A stretch of 64,000 nucleotides of DNA from Saprospirales bacterium (GCA_007695145.1 REEI01000128.1:1-64000); one strand, 5' to 3'. Positions 19,225 to 27,230 are shown, numbered from the stretch's first letter. Notes: generated by a model not told the origin, from the letters alone. Numbers and translations: made by a program.

Positions 19225-19513
19225 GGCCCTGATACTTGTTTTTTGGCAGCATTTATGGTTGTATCAACCGAGATGCTGTCTTTTTAAAGACGTTCACTAA
19301 GTATTTTATCCTATATTGGTCCATTTCGACTTTCACATTCTATTGGAAATGACAACAAAATTCAATTCTCTGGTTACTTGGGAAAACAATGCTATACGTA
19401 GCTACCGAATCAGCTTACAGAAACCTGTCCACTGTCGCAGTTTCTTAGGTCCCGGCATTGAAGAATTATTGCTATTTCTCATGACAGCACCTACTTATTT
19501 ATAATTATGAAGT

Positions 19514-19521
19514 CAAATATA
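19514..19521 (-). promoter_or_regulatory. Putative -7 element TATATTTG for the locus B surface gene
   Basis: On the minus strand TTG-19-TATATTTG is seen, embedded in the same GTTGTATATTTGA as in locus A. It implies a 5' leader of nearly 290 nt, much longer than in locus A. Confidence 0.5.
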
Positions 19522-19666
19522 CAACTTTCATTTCCATTGCCAAAATTGTCAACCATGAAATGTTCATTCAGACCCATGAAAAGCTGCTTTTAAAGTACGA
19601 AACCCGAAAAGTAGAATATGTGCAATCTTGACCATTAAATTCTACCAATATCCACATCAAACCTAA

Positions 19667-19823
19667 GGGATTGCTCAATAATAAGTTCCTTAGAATAGCC
19701 GAAGATGTTTAGTGTGCTAATAAGGCAAAAGACGCAAGCATAGTGGAGCTACGGCGAGGCCTTTTAATGCAGTTAGCGTGCAAAAGAACGAAGCTAAATG
19801 AGTAAGTTATTGTTGAGCAAGAC
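19667..19823. mobile_element. Small element with imperfect terminal inverted repeats
   Basis: TTGCTCAATAATAAGTTCCTT (19671-19691) pairs with the complement of 19800-19820, about 17 of 21 positions. The 110 bp between them contain smaller complementary pieces (AAGGC and GCCTT) and no ORF. It resembles a MITE or a structured interspersed repeat. A possible TAA flank on both sides is too short to prove target duplication. Confidence 0.45.
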
Positions 19824-20123
19824 CTAAAATTAGGTTCCAAGTATTTACAATGTATTATTTACCGTTTGTTTAGTCGGGATTGCCTCATAGGATCGAACCC
19901 ATGTAATTACTATTTTTTCGTTACCGAAAAACGCGGTATTGGCTATTTGATTGCTGAGCGAAGCCCTGGAGGCTAGCTAGGTAGTATCAAAGCAAAGTTA
20001 CATGACACTTATGCAGATAGTGTAAAAAAGAGAGATAAGGGCTTTTGTCCTCGAAAGAAGGCTTGACTTGATACTTGCATCGCATTTATACATCGAATCC
20101 TTCGACCCATACATTTACGGTGA

Positions 20124-20151
20124 TTGGTAAAAAGAGCTACGGATACATTTG
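20124..20151 (+). promoter_or_regulatory. MORN-B promoter, TTG-17-TACATTTG
   Basis: A TTG lies 17 bp before TACATTTG (20144-20151). The box ends 31 bp before the ATG, the same spacing and leader as MORN-A. Confidence 0.65.
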
Positions 20152-20182
20152 TAGTAACGTTTAACAATTAAAACAAAATTTC

Positions 20183-20689
20183 ATGAAAAACTTTAACATT
20201 ATTATTTTGGCTACAACCCTTATCTTTTACTGTCAAAATCTGACCGGCCAATGTTTGGAAGGGGATTGTCTAAACGGCAAGGGAGTTATGTTTGTGGAAA
20301 ACTCAATTGACGAATTCAGTTACCTGAATGATGACTTTAATATTGGGAAATTTAGGGAAAGGGAATCCTTGAAAGAATTATTTTTATATGCCGGATATTT
20401 TAGAAATGGGATTGCACATGGTAAGGGAATAATAATATATGAGAATGGAACGATGAATTACGGGTATTGGGTAGCTGGTTTCCAGCAGGGGAAAGCAATA
20501 TTTAAGAATCCGGATGGGACAAAGCTCTACTGCAATATTGAAAATGGAATACTTCAAGGGGAATCCTACCTCAAAGACTCGAGTGGAAATATAATTTCTT
20601 ATTTGTATTGGAAGGACGACGAATTGACCTATATTGAAGCAGCCTCAGGGTATGAAAGCCCAAACCAACAGAGAACCATTAGTTTGTAA
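20183..20689 (+). CDS. Secreted MORN-repeat protein B
   Basis: This 168-residue paralogue of the 11587 protein has a signal peptide (MKNFNIIILATTLIFYCQNLTG, then QC). It shares the CLEGDCLNGKGV opening and has MORN-type repeats GYFRNGIAHGKG, YWVAGFQQGKA and IENGILQGES. An insertion of about 20 residues (FSYLNDDFNIGKFRERES) lies before the first repeat and is absent from copy A. It is probably periplasmic or surface-exposed. A terminator at 20763 separates it from the LytTR operon, so coregulation with that operon is not proven by layout alone. Confidence 0.85.
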   Translation: MKNFNIIILATTLIFYCQNLTGQCLEGDCLNGKGVMFVENSIDEFSYLNDDFNIGKFRERESLKELFLYAGYFRNGIAHGKGIIIYENGTMNYGYWVAGFQQGKAIFKNPDGTKLYCNIENGILQGESYLKDSSGNIISYLYWKDDELTYIEAASGYESPNQQRTISL

Positions 20690-20762
20690 TTCATAGGATA
20701 TCAAATGAGTTTTGGTCAATTCCTTTACATCCCGGGGTTATTGCTATGATTATTTAGTTCTG

Positions 20763-20792
20763 CCTCCTGAAACCATTCGGGAGGTTTTTTTT
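20763..20792 (+). terminator. Terminator after MORN-B
   Basis: CCTCCTGAA pairs with TTCGGGAGG (one G-U pair) around a 4-nt loop and is followed by eight T. Confidence 0.88.
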
Positions 20793-20851
20793 ATTCAGAG
20801 ATTTAATTAATTTTACCCTTCATTTACCTTTACTCTTTGAATAAATTGAAG

Positions 20852-21547
20852 ATGTTAAACCTTATATTTTACAAAGAAAGAGAAAGTCTAAAGCCAAAGA
20901 TTGCAGATATTCATTTCTCTACCCGAAAGAGACTCAAGTTGCTCTTTCCAACCCATCCGTTAGAGCTCGAAACCTTAATCCAGAAAAAAGAAACAAGAGG
21001 TTTGCTGTGTTATTTTGTTCCTGATCCTAGCAATGAACAGATTTCCTGGTTAAAGTATCACAGCCAATACGATCCTGATTTAAAGATTGCATTGTTTGCA
21101 AATGAGCAGTTTTCTCTAAAAGCCTGGCAGGCAGGCCTGATTCACTTTGAGCCTTATCCCATAATGTCTTCACGCATCATTTTTACGTTTAGAAAATTTT
21201 GTAAACAAACAGAAGAGTTGGGCTCCAGTTATTCTGTACGCAGTCCCGAGGGAGTGTTTAATCTCAAAACGCGCGATATTCATTACATACATGCAGCAGG
21301 GAATTACACCCTTATCCATATGCGAGACGATAAAACTATGGTGCTAACCCGTCAATTGGGAACTTATGCTGACCTCCTTGAGACCGCACCTATGTTTGAA
21401 AGGGTTCACCGCTCTTTAATTCTCAACAAATCAGCCGTACGGGAATGTAGGGATCAAAAATTGCACTTTTTCCACAGTAGAAAACCACTGGCAATCTCAG
21501 CTGCTTTAGAATCAAAATTGAAGAAAATATTGAGTTTTTATGGATGA
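20852..21547 (+). CDS. LytTR-family DNA-binding response regulator with degenerate receiver
   Basis: The ORF track starts at a TTG (20837), but ATG at 20852 gives a normal start and 231 residues. The C-terminal 100 residues form a LytTR DNA-binding domain (VFNLKTRDIHYIHAAGNYTLI, then FERVHRSLILNKSAV). The N-terminal 125 residues resemble a receiver only loosely and lack the usual acidic pocket and clear phosphorylation Asp, so classical phosphotransfer is doubtful. The stop overlaps the ATG of the FHA gene (ATGGATGA), which suggests translational coupling. It is likely the transcriptional output of the FHA/PP2C operon (inference). No histidine kinase is nearby. Confidence 0.85.
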   Translation: MLNLIFYKERESLKPKIADIHFSTRKRLKLLFPTHPLELETLIQKKETRGLLCYFVPDPSNEQISWLKYHSQYDPDLKIALFANEQFSLKAWQAGLIHFEPYPIMSSRIIFTFRKFCKQTEELGSSYSVRSPEGVFNLKTRDIHYIHAAGNYTLIHMRDDKTMVLTRQLGTYADLLETAPMFERVHRSLILNKSAVRECRDQKLHFFHSRKPLAISAALESKLKKILSFYG

Positions 21548-22232
21548 AAAGATCAATTTAACCATCGGTCGGGCTGCAAACTGCGAGCTTGTTTTAACTG
21601 ATAAATCGATAAGTAGGATTCATGCCAAAGCCGAAATATACTACTACGATAAAATATTTTTGGTAGATCAGAATTCTGCCAATGGAACTTTCGTCAACAA
21701 TAAACGAATTAAGAAAGCGCAGATCAAAACAACCGATAAGCTGAAATTTGGAGAATACATTCCGGACAATAAGTCCTTTTTTAAAGAGCTCTTCAATCGC
21801 TATAAGAGTAACAAAAATGACTTTTCCAGAGAATACGATCACATGTTAGAGCAGTTCGCCAAATACCAGAAAAAACTCGACGCCTTGCAAGACAATCCCA
21901 AAGGTCCTCTTTATTTAAAACTGGGACTGCTCGCCGGTTTTATAGGTTTTATGATTTTTTTTAGCGATAGGATAGATCAGCGATTTTTCTATCCCATGAT
22001 CATTGGAATAAGCGGGTTGACTCTGTTGGGTGGAATCTTTACCGGTTCAAGAGGAAATCGCAACAAAAAGATAGCGGAACTTAAAATGGATTATGACAGG
22101 GTGCTTCGATGCCCTAAGTGCAATACACCTTTTATAAGTAAACATCTGGTAATGGTTGAGAGAATGTCTGAGTGCAGCAATGACAACTGCAATGCATTGT
22201 ATAAGAAGGATAGGGAGGTTCGTACATTATAA
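21540..22232 (+). CDS. FHA domain protein with two TM helices and C-terminal zinc ribbon
   Basis: This is a 230-residue protein. The FHA domain (about 5-75) has the phosphothreonine-binding signature GRAANCELVL, SISRIHA and NSANGTF. A coiled linker follows, then two hydrophobic helices (about 124-142 and 150-168), then a zinc ribbon with CPKC near 191 and C-SNDN-C near 216. Both ends should face the cytoplasm if the helices form a hairpin. FHA domains read phosphothreonine made by Ser/Thr kinases (family knowledge), so it could be a membrane dock for the kinase or its substrates. The start overlaps the LytTR stop by 8 nt. Confidence 0.88.
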   Translation: MDEKINLTIGRAANCELVLTDKSISRIHAKAEIYYYDKIFLVDQNSANGTFVNNKRIKKAQIKTTDKLKFGEYIPDNKSFFKELFNRYKSNKNDFSREYDHMLEQFAKYQKKLDALQDNPKGPLYLKLGLLAGFIGFMIFFSDRIDQRFFYPMIIGISGLTLLGGIFTGSRGNRNKKIAELKMDYDRVLRCPKCNTPFISKHLVMVERMSECSNDNCNALYKKDREVRTL

Positions 22233-22277
22233 TCCCGGGTTCATACAAACTCCGGCAAGTGATGACACTCTTCATGC

Positions 22278-22285
22278 TACATTTG
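22278..22285 (+). promoter_or_regulatory. Putative -7 element TACATTTG before acidic protein B
   Basis: TACATTTG ends 30 bp before the ATG at 22316. The same octamer and spacing occur before both MORN genes, which hints at shared control. No -33 TTG is obvious. Confidence 0.5.
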
Positions 22286-22315
22286 GACCATTGAAACAGC
22301 GATAATTAAACTATT

Positions 22316-23221
22316 ATGGATAATCAAGTACAGTCGAAAGACAATTTAAGCAAGAGAAATATCAATGTGCCCATAAAGGGCAAGTTGAGCAAGTTTCTCA
22401 CGGAGAATAGGGGTAAAATTGGGCTTGCAGCCGGGGTCCTTGCCACTACAACCTTTGTATCTGCTAAGAACTTCCAACCAATAAAAAAAGTTGAAGACAT
22501 CAATCCTGAGCTCGCTGTCCTTTCTGATGAAGAAATGTTGGAAGAGGATGGTACTTATTTGAGTATTGAGGTGGGGGAGACTATTTACTTGCCATCCGAT
22601 GGTTTAAGTTTTTCTGATGCCTTTACAGAAGCCAGGGAGAAAATGGGACCTGGAGGAATATTTGAATGGGAAGGCAAGCATTTCAACACCTATTTCGCTG
22701 AAGAATGGGAAGTATTGTCAAAAGACCAAAAAATGGAATTTGCAACCAGGGTCAGTGAAACAATCAGTGAAAAGGACTCAGGCATAGTCGAGGTTGAGGA
22801 TGGTAAGTTAATGACAACTGAGTTTAGCAGTGAAAACATTTTGAAATTGACCTTAGAAAACCCTGAGGTTAGGGAGAGCCTGGAAGCGGTTGAAATTGAT
22901 ATTGAAAATGAGAGTGGTGAAGAAATCAGTATTGAGGTAGATTTTATGATTAAGGAACCCTCATCACCGGAGGAAATCATGAACGCTAAAGATATTTTAA
23001 TCGTCGATTCCCGGGAGGAATATACTGCTGAGGAGTATGAACTCGAAAGTCCTGATGATGATTTCGGTTCTGAAGCTTTATCTTTAAAAGAAGAGGCGAC
23101 CGGACTAGAGTTTGATGATATTCCTGAAAAAAAGGAAGAGAAGAATTCTGAAGAGACAGACAATGAACAATTAGATGATCATAAGGACATTGATGAGTAC
23201 GATGAAAATCCTTTTTTTTAA
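22316..23221 (+). CDS. Acidic single-TM protein B (PGGIFEWxGKxxNT family)
   Basis: This 301-residue paralogue of the 14161 protein shares each region. The basic N-terminus ends LTENRGKIGLAAGVLATTTFVSA. The middle has SFSDAFTEAREKMGPGGIFEWEGK and then FNTYFAEEW. The acidic tail ends DIDEYDENPFF and includes a FDDIP motif. I do not recognise the family by name. It sits between the two FHA genes, 10 bp before the second one, so it very probably belongs to the same signalling module. It may be the module's membrane scaffold or target; conserved Ser/Thr in the linker could be phosphosites (inference). Confidence 0.85.
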   Translation: MDNQVQSKDNLSKRNINVPIKGKLSKFLTENRGKIGLAAGVLATTTFVSAKNFQPIKKVEDINPELAVLSDEEMLEEDGTYLSIEVGETIYLPSDGLSFSDAFTEAREKMGPGGIFEWEGKHFNTYFAEEWEVLSKDQKMEFATRVSETISEKDSGIVEVEDGKLMTTEFSSENILKLTLENPEVRESLEAVEIDIENESGEEISIEVDFMIKEPSSPEEIMNAKDILIVDSREEYTAEEYELESPDDDFGSEALSLKEEATGLEFDDIPEKKEEKNSEETDNEQLDDHKDIDEYDENPFF

Positions 23222-23230
23222 ATCGATAGA

Positions 23231-23788
23231 ATGAAAAAGATTAGGCTTATTTGCCCACATTGTAAAAAGTATTCAAAGCTCAGTAATCCTGAAAGATTTT
23301 TCGGGAAAACCGTGGAATTCACCTGCGCCAATCCGGGTTGCAAGAAAAAGTTTGATCATTTCTTTCAAGAAAAAATGGTTGATGATCCCACCTTTCTCAC
23401 TCTGCATTCGACTACAAAAGTCCAGATGCAGTTAAGAGTAATGGACAATCAAGGAGACCTTGTAAAGATTCTCAACTTAAAACCGATCAATTACGTCCTG
23501 GGGAGGCAGCATTATACTGACATGGATTGTGAGACTATATTATTTGAAGATTCCTTCATATCGAGAAAACACTGTTTATTGCGTTACATAAAATCTTTGG
23601 CAAAGGATGACTTTAGGTTTGCCATTTCGGATCTAAACAGCACCAATAAAACATTTTTAAACAAAACCGAATTAAACCCGGAGGAAGAAATATATCTGGA
23701 TGATGGAGACATCATTAATATAGGGAGGCTGGAGATAGTCTACCGGGAGGTTTCGAATAATTTAAGCGATGAAAGTATTGAGTTTTAA
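23231..23788 (+). CDS. Zinc-ribbon plus FHA domain protein
   Basis: This is a 185-residue soluble protein. The N-terminal four-cysteine ribbon uses C8, C11, C32 and C37. An FHA domain follows (about 85-170) with LGRQHYTD, SFISRKHCLL and LNSTNKTFLN. FHA proteins bind phosphothreonine peptides. The ribbon end differs from that of the other FHA protein, where the zinc site is C-terminal. The gene overlaps the PP2C gene by 20 nt, a strong sign of cotranslation and of a kinase/phosphatase/reader set. Confidence 0.88.
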   Translation: MKKIRLICPHCKKYSKLSNPERFFGKTVEFTCANPGCKKKFDHFFQEKMVDDPTFLTLHSTTKVQMQLRVMDNQGDLVKILNLKPINYVLGRQHYTDMDCETILFEDSFISRKHCLLRYIKSLAKDDFRFAISDLNSTNKTFLNKTELNPEEEIYLDDGDIINIGRLEIVYREVSNNLSDESIEF

Positions 23789-24494
23789 CTTCCAAGGGAA
23801 GCGACCGAGTCAACAGGACCGGATCTGGATATCTGACACAAAGGACCTCTTTGTCATTTGCGATGGAGTAGGTGGAACAGGAGACGGAGCTGCTGCAAGT
23901 CAAATGGTGGTTGATTACTTTCAATTCCATATACAAAGTAATGCTTCCACTGATTTTCCCAGCCAGTTTCCCGGGTTTATGAGGCAATTATTGGAGATAT
24001 TGAGGGATCAGTCCGAAGTGAGGTACAAGAGCTTTTCTACAACTATAGCTCTCGCATATTTTGCGCAACCTTCGATCTATTTTTATCATCTTGGTGATTC
24101 GCGGATTTTCCACATGCAAAAATCGACCGGTCATTACTGGATTTCAAAAGATCATTCGGTCGTGCAGGATCTTTACGAAATCGGTGCTTTGAAAACTGAA
24201 GAGGAAATGAGGCAGCATCCTCTTAGAAACCGTATAACCAAAGCACTAAGCTCTGAACAGGTTCTCTCCGATGAGGAATTCGAATTCAGCAAAAGGACTG
24301 ATATTAAAGCGGGAGATCTGATTTTTATTTGTACTGATGGAGTGCTTGAAAATTACGACAATCAATCGATACTTGATTTATTTATGAGTTCTGGAAAGTC
24401 ACCTGAAGAGGCCTTTACAGGGATAGAGGAAACCAGCAAAACAAAAAGTAAAGATAACAGTAGCTGTGTATTGATAATGTTTGATGAAGAGTAA
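23769..24494 (+). CDS. PP2C-family Ser/Thr protein phosphatase
   Basis: This 241-residue cytoplasmic phosphatase is of the metal-dependent PP2C (PPM) family. Metal-binding acidic residues are visible: D17 in QQDRIW, D32-G33 in CDGVGG, the HLGDSR motif, D190 in CTDGVLE and D229 in KDNSS. The length is usual for a stand-alone bacterial PP2C. It starts inside the FHA gene. It is likely to reverse Ser/Thr phosphorylation read by the two FHA proteins. The only Ser/Thr kinase in the window is the 296-5719 protein, about 18 kb upstream; pairing them is inference. Confidence 0.92.
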   Translation: MKVLSFNFQGKRPSQQDRIWISDTKDLFVICDGVGGTGDGAAASQMVVDYFQFHIQSNASTDFPSQFPGFMRQLLEILRDQSEVRYKSFSTTIALAYFAQPSIYFYHLGDSRIFHMQKSTGHYWISKDHSVVQDLYEIGALKTEEEMRQHPLRNRITKALSSEQVLSDEEFEFSKRTDIKAGDLIFICTDGVLENYDNQSILDLFMSSGKSPEEAFTGIEETSKTKSKDNSSCVLIMFDEE

Positions 24495-25425
24495 AAATGT
24501 ATTGAGAATAGAATAGCTGTGGCTTTAACAGTCTGATTAAATCTAATAATTATCGGGAATTGTATACTGGATTATTGGTTTTGTCATAAATGTAATAAGA
24601 TATAAAGCGTCAGGTAAATAACTTGTTACCGGCTTTGTAATTAGCTAAGGATCAACAAATTTTTCTGTAGAAATTGAAATTATCCACATGGCAATGAAGT
24701 CATCGGTAAGGGTAATCCTTATGGAGAAAATCTAACTGAAATTGAATAAATAGTTTCAAGGTGTAAAAATCTATGATTCTGCAGAGTAAAAAAATCGTGA
24801 GCGAAAACCAAGGTTTCATGTCTGCGATTAATGGTTTTCACAATGAAAGAAAAAGTAGCGATGGATTCTATCCATCTTTAGATGACCAGATATAGCGAAT
24901 TGTGGAAATTTTGCTGGTGAGGTTATAAAATATACTAAGGATTAACCAGCAAATGTAAATTAGTCCGATTTAGAGATACTTCGTCTCGTGGTAAACAGGA
25001 CATTTAAGTCTTATTGATAATATATAAAAAGGAAAAGCATGAATGATTTTTTTAGAGGAATATTTCAGGGGTGTGGATGTGTTTTTGGGGTGATTATAGG
25101 ACTGATAATTATAGTTGCTATAATCCTCAGCTGAAAGCCATCGGTAAAAGTAAATCACATTTATTAACATAAATAAATGACTATCCGCTTTTATAACTAT
25201 TGCCATACCAAGTAGTTGATAATGGGGCTACTAACAGCCTTTCAAATATGTTGCTCATATAACTTTTATTGAATTTAATGCAGAACTCATCTAGATAATT
25301 TTGGAGGTAGCTTGAATTTATAGAATGATGAATGCCCAAAAGCAATCGCTTAGAATTACTTATAGTTATATGGACCCAGGGAAAATGAATTTTCCGGGCA
25401 TTCAACATTCAACCTTCACCCCCCC
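24495..25425. other. Intergenic region with one small ORF
   Basis: This 930-bp, AT-rich region lies between convergent genes. The only feature I support is the 31-codon ORF at 25039. The other short ORFs in the track (24970, 25181, minus strand) have no family features. Confidence 0.5.
25039..25134 (+). CDS. 31-residue membrane microprotein
   Basis: ATG at 25039 opens a 31-codon frame ending in TGA, too short for the ORF track. A short polar start (MNDFFRGIFQGCGC) is followed by a clean hydrophobic helix of about 16 residues rich in Val/Ile/Gly. AAAAAGGAAAA just upstream could act as a ribosome site. It would be a single-pass inner-membrane peptide. Function is unknown. The codon pattern and helix argue for a real gene, but a chance ORF cannot be excluded. 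Confidence 0.5.
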   Translation: MNDFFRGIFQGCGCVFGVIIGLIIIVAIILS

Positions 25426-26274
25426 TCAACAACACCCCCCTCCAGGAATACAAAACGGCTTATCCAGGGGCTTTTCGGCATAAATCGTAATACTGTAAAT
25501 CCCAGGATCGGACCTTTTAAAATTCTCAAGCTCCACGGAATCCAGGTAGCGCCCGAGAATATCGTCGGGAATTACAATTTTTTTCTCCTTTTGTATGCGA
25601 ATATTTTCAAATCCGGCAGCCTGAATGAGCTCCAGGTAATCCTCCCTCTTGATCGCTCCTGATACACAACCGGCATACATCTCAGCGGCCTTGCTGATTT
25701 TCTCCGGTAGAGAGCCTTCCAGTACAATATCAGAAATACTGAAGTGCCCACCGGGCTTCAATACTCTGAAAATCTCTCTGAACACATTGGCTTTGGAAGG
25801 AAGGAGATTCAGCACGCAATTACTCACTACCACGTCTGCTATCTCAGCGCCAACAGGCATATTTTCAATGTCCCCCTCTCGAAATTGTACATTTTTAAAT
25901 CCCAGGCGATCTGCATTTGCTCTCGCTCTATTTACCATCTCAGGAGTGAAATCAATGCCGATCACTTTGCCCTCAGCACCTGTTTGATGTCTTGCAACAA
26001 AACAGTCATTCCCAGCTCCGGAACCGAGATCAATGACTGTATCTCCGCGTTTAATCATAGCAAATTCGGTCGGAAGACCACAGCCAAGTCCCAAATCAGC
26101 CTCCGGTGCATACCCCTTCAAGCTGCCGTAATCATCGGTCATGATGCTGTATACTTCGCCCGAAGAAGTTCCCGCATTACAACAGGATGCTCCATCCATT
26201 TCACTATCATTTAGTGCAATTTCAGCGTACTTTTCCCTAACCATTTTCTTGGTTTCTAAATCCTTGTTTTTCAT
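25426..26274 (-). CDS. arsM: Arsenite S-adenosylmethionine methyltransferase
   Basis: This 282-residue cytoplasmic enzyme methylates As(III) using SAM, giving methylated arsenicals. The SAM site is clear (DLGSGAGNDCFVA, then GIDFTPEMV). Three cysteines match the arsenite-binding positions of the family: LGLGCG, SNCVLNL and YAGCVSGA. Extra cysteines occur near the N-terminus (GASCCNAG) and in a GGGCC tail. It starts 21 bp after the arsR stop, so the two form an operon. No arsenic efflux gene or reductase is seen nearby, so detoxification here would rest on methylation. Confidence 0.92.
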   Translation of the reverse strand: MKNKDLETKKMVREKYAEIALNDSEMDGASCCNAGTSSGEVYSIMTDDYGSLKGYAPEADLGLGCGLPTEFAMIKRGDTVIDLGSGAGNDCFVARHQTGAEGKVIGIDFTPEMVNRARANADRLGFKNVQFREGDIENMPVGAEIADVVVSNCVLNLLPSKANVFREIFRVLKPGGHFSISDIVLEGSLPEKISKAAEMYAGCVSGAIKREDYLELIQAAGFENIRIQKEKKIVIPDDILGRYLDSVELENFKRSDPGIYSITIYAEKPLDKPFCIPGGGCC

Positions 26275-26295
26275 ATTGATGATTTTATCCAGTTT

Positions 26296-26631
26296 CTAAC
26301 AACAATTGAATCGATTGGCAATATCCTTGAAATAAGTCCTGATGGTCATTTCCCATTCTTCCCACTTTTCCGCATTGATGCAATAGCATACAGAAGTACC
26401 GGTAATTCTTCCTTGAACAATCCCCATCCCCTTTAGCACCTTCAGATGCTGAGAAATAGTGGGCTGCGCCAAACCGACTTCCTCAACAATTTCCCCCGTT
26501 ATGCAACCTTCAGACTTCAGCAGATACTTTAATATGGCAAGCCTGCCGGGATGTCCTAGAACGCGAAACATTTCCGCCAACTCCAACTCTTCCTTTTCAT
26601 ACAAATCAACTCTGGTGATTCCCATAATCAA
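26296..26631 (-). CDS. arsR: ArsR-family transcriptional repressor
   Basis: This is a 111-residue winged-helix regulator with FRVLGHPGRLAILKYLL and the recognition helix GLAQPTISQHLKVL. The classic ELCVCDL metal site is absent: the equivalent segment reads EGCITGEI, with one Cys. Cysteines cluster instead in VCYCI and in a C-terminal NCC, so a different As(III) site is likely (inference). Two close ATG codons (26631, 26625) are possible starts. A palindrome lies just upstream. It leads an operon with arsM. Confidence 0.88.
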   Translation of the reverse strand: MIMGITRVDLYEKEELELAEMFRVLGHPGRLAILKYLLKSEGCITGEIVEEVGLAQPTISQHLKVLKGMGIVQGRITGTSVCYCINAEKWEEWEMTIRTYFKDIANRFNCC

Positions 26632-26645
26632 TCGTCTTATTTAGT

Positions 26646-26655
26646 TATTGCAATA
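26646..26655 (-). promoter_or_regulatory. Candidate ArsR operator palindrome
   Basis: TATTGCAATA is a perfect 10-bp palindrome 14 bp upstream of the arsR start. On the minus strand it overlaps a -7-like TAATATTG. Autoregulation by ArsR is expected for the family. Confidence 0.45.
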
Positions 26656-27202
26656 TTACGATCAATAACACAAACGGAAATCAAATGGTTTTGCTTTAAC
26701 ATTTTATTAACCAGGGTTTATTTTTAAAATAATTGCCATAAAACCAGTTGTTTTTATAGCAATCCAATCCATAATCTTATTGTTTTAATTTGATTATCAG
26801 TGACTTGTACTCGTTCTTTTCATCATTTAAACCCTAATGATACTACAAATTAATTCGAATGGATTGGGTTTTCCCCTAATTTTTGTCATGATGCTTCGAT
26901 AAACGCACAAGTAAAAAAGTAACAAAAAAAATTAAGGCTGTCAAGTACTTGGCTAAATAATGGGATCCACACCTAAATTCTAGCAAACTCAGTTGGTAGC
27001 AGTTCCCTGGTAGTAGCATTTGACCTCATATTTAATCGATTAGCATTTCTTTACACCGTTTATGTTGGGCAGTTGAACTATTATCGCCCTCAGACACCAC
27101 TAATTTTTCAACCCGAAGTATTCATGAAGGTTATAATTGCAAGGCAAGATCGCATCACAAATGCGATGTATTGACCCTGCCGAGCTAGTTACTTGAAACA
27201 TT

Positions 27203-27230
27203 CGATTTATTTCATTCATGAAGTAAATCG
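27203..27230. repeat. Near-perfect 28-bp hairpin
   Basis: CGATTTATTTCAT and ATGAAGTAAATCG pair over 13 bp with one G-U position around a 2-nt centre. There is no T-run, so it is not a terminator. A smaller hairpin (ATCGCAT/ATGCGAT) lies at 27149-27167. Confidence 0.6.

Larger units (their letters stand above)
19225..20182. other. Divergent intergenic region of locus B
   Basis: This 958-bp region contains the leftward surface-gene promoter (19514), a repeat-like element with inverted ends (about 19667-19823), a small hairpin (19914-19931, TTTTTTCG-TTAC-CGAAAAA) and the MORN-B promoter (20124-20151). No gene is supported. A tRNA-like T-arm on the minus strand near 19889 was rejected. Confidence 0.6.

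Noticed and set aside
19875-19905. tRNA-like T-arm (minus strand GGGTTCGATCC)
   Set aside because: The stem pairs poorly and no acceptor, D or anticodon arms can be drawn around it.
22690-23163. 157-codon Ser-rich minus-strand ORF
   Set aside because: Antisense shadow of the acidic protein's Glu/Asp-rich codons.
296-24494. Anti-phage defence system reading of the kinase/PP2C/FHA genes
   Set aside because: No nuclease, toxin or other effector domain is visible, and the neighbours are secretion and surface proteins, so signalling is the simpler reading.
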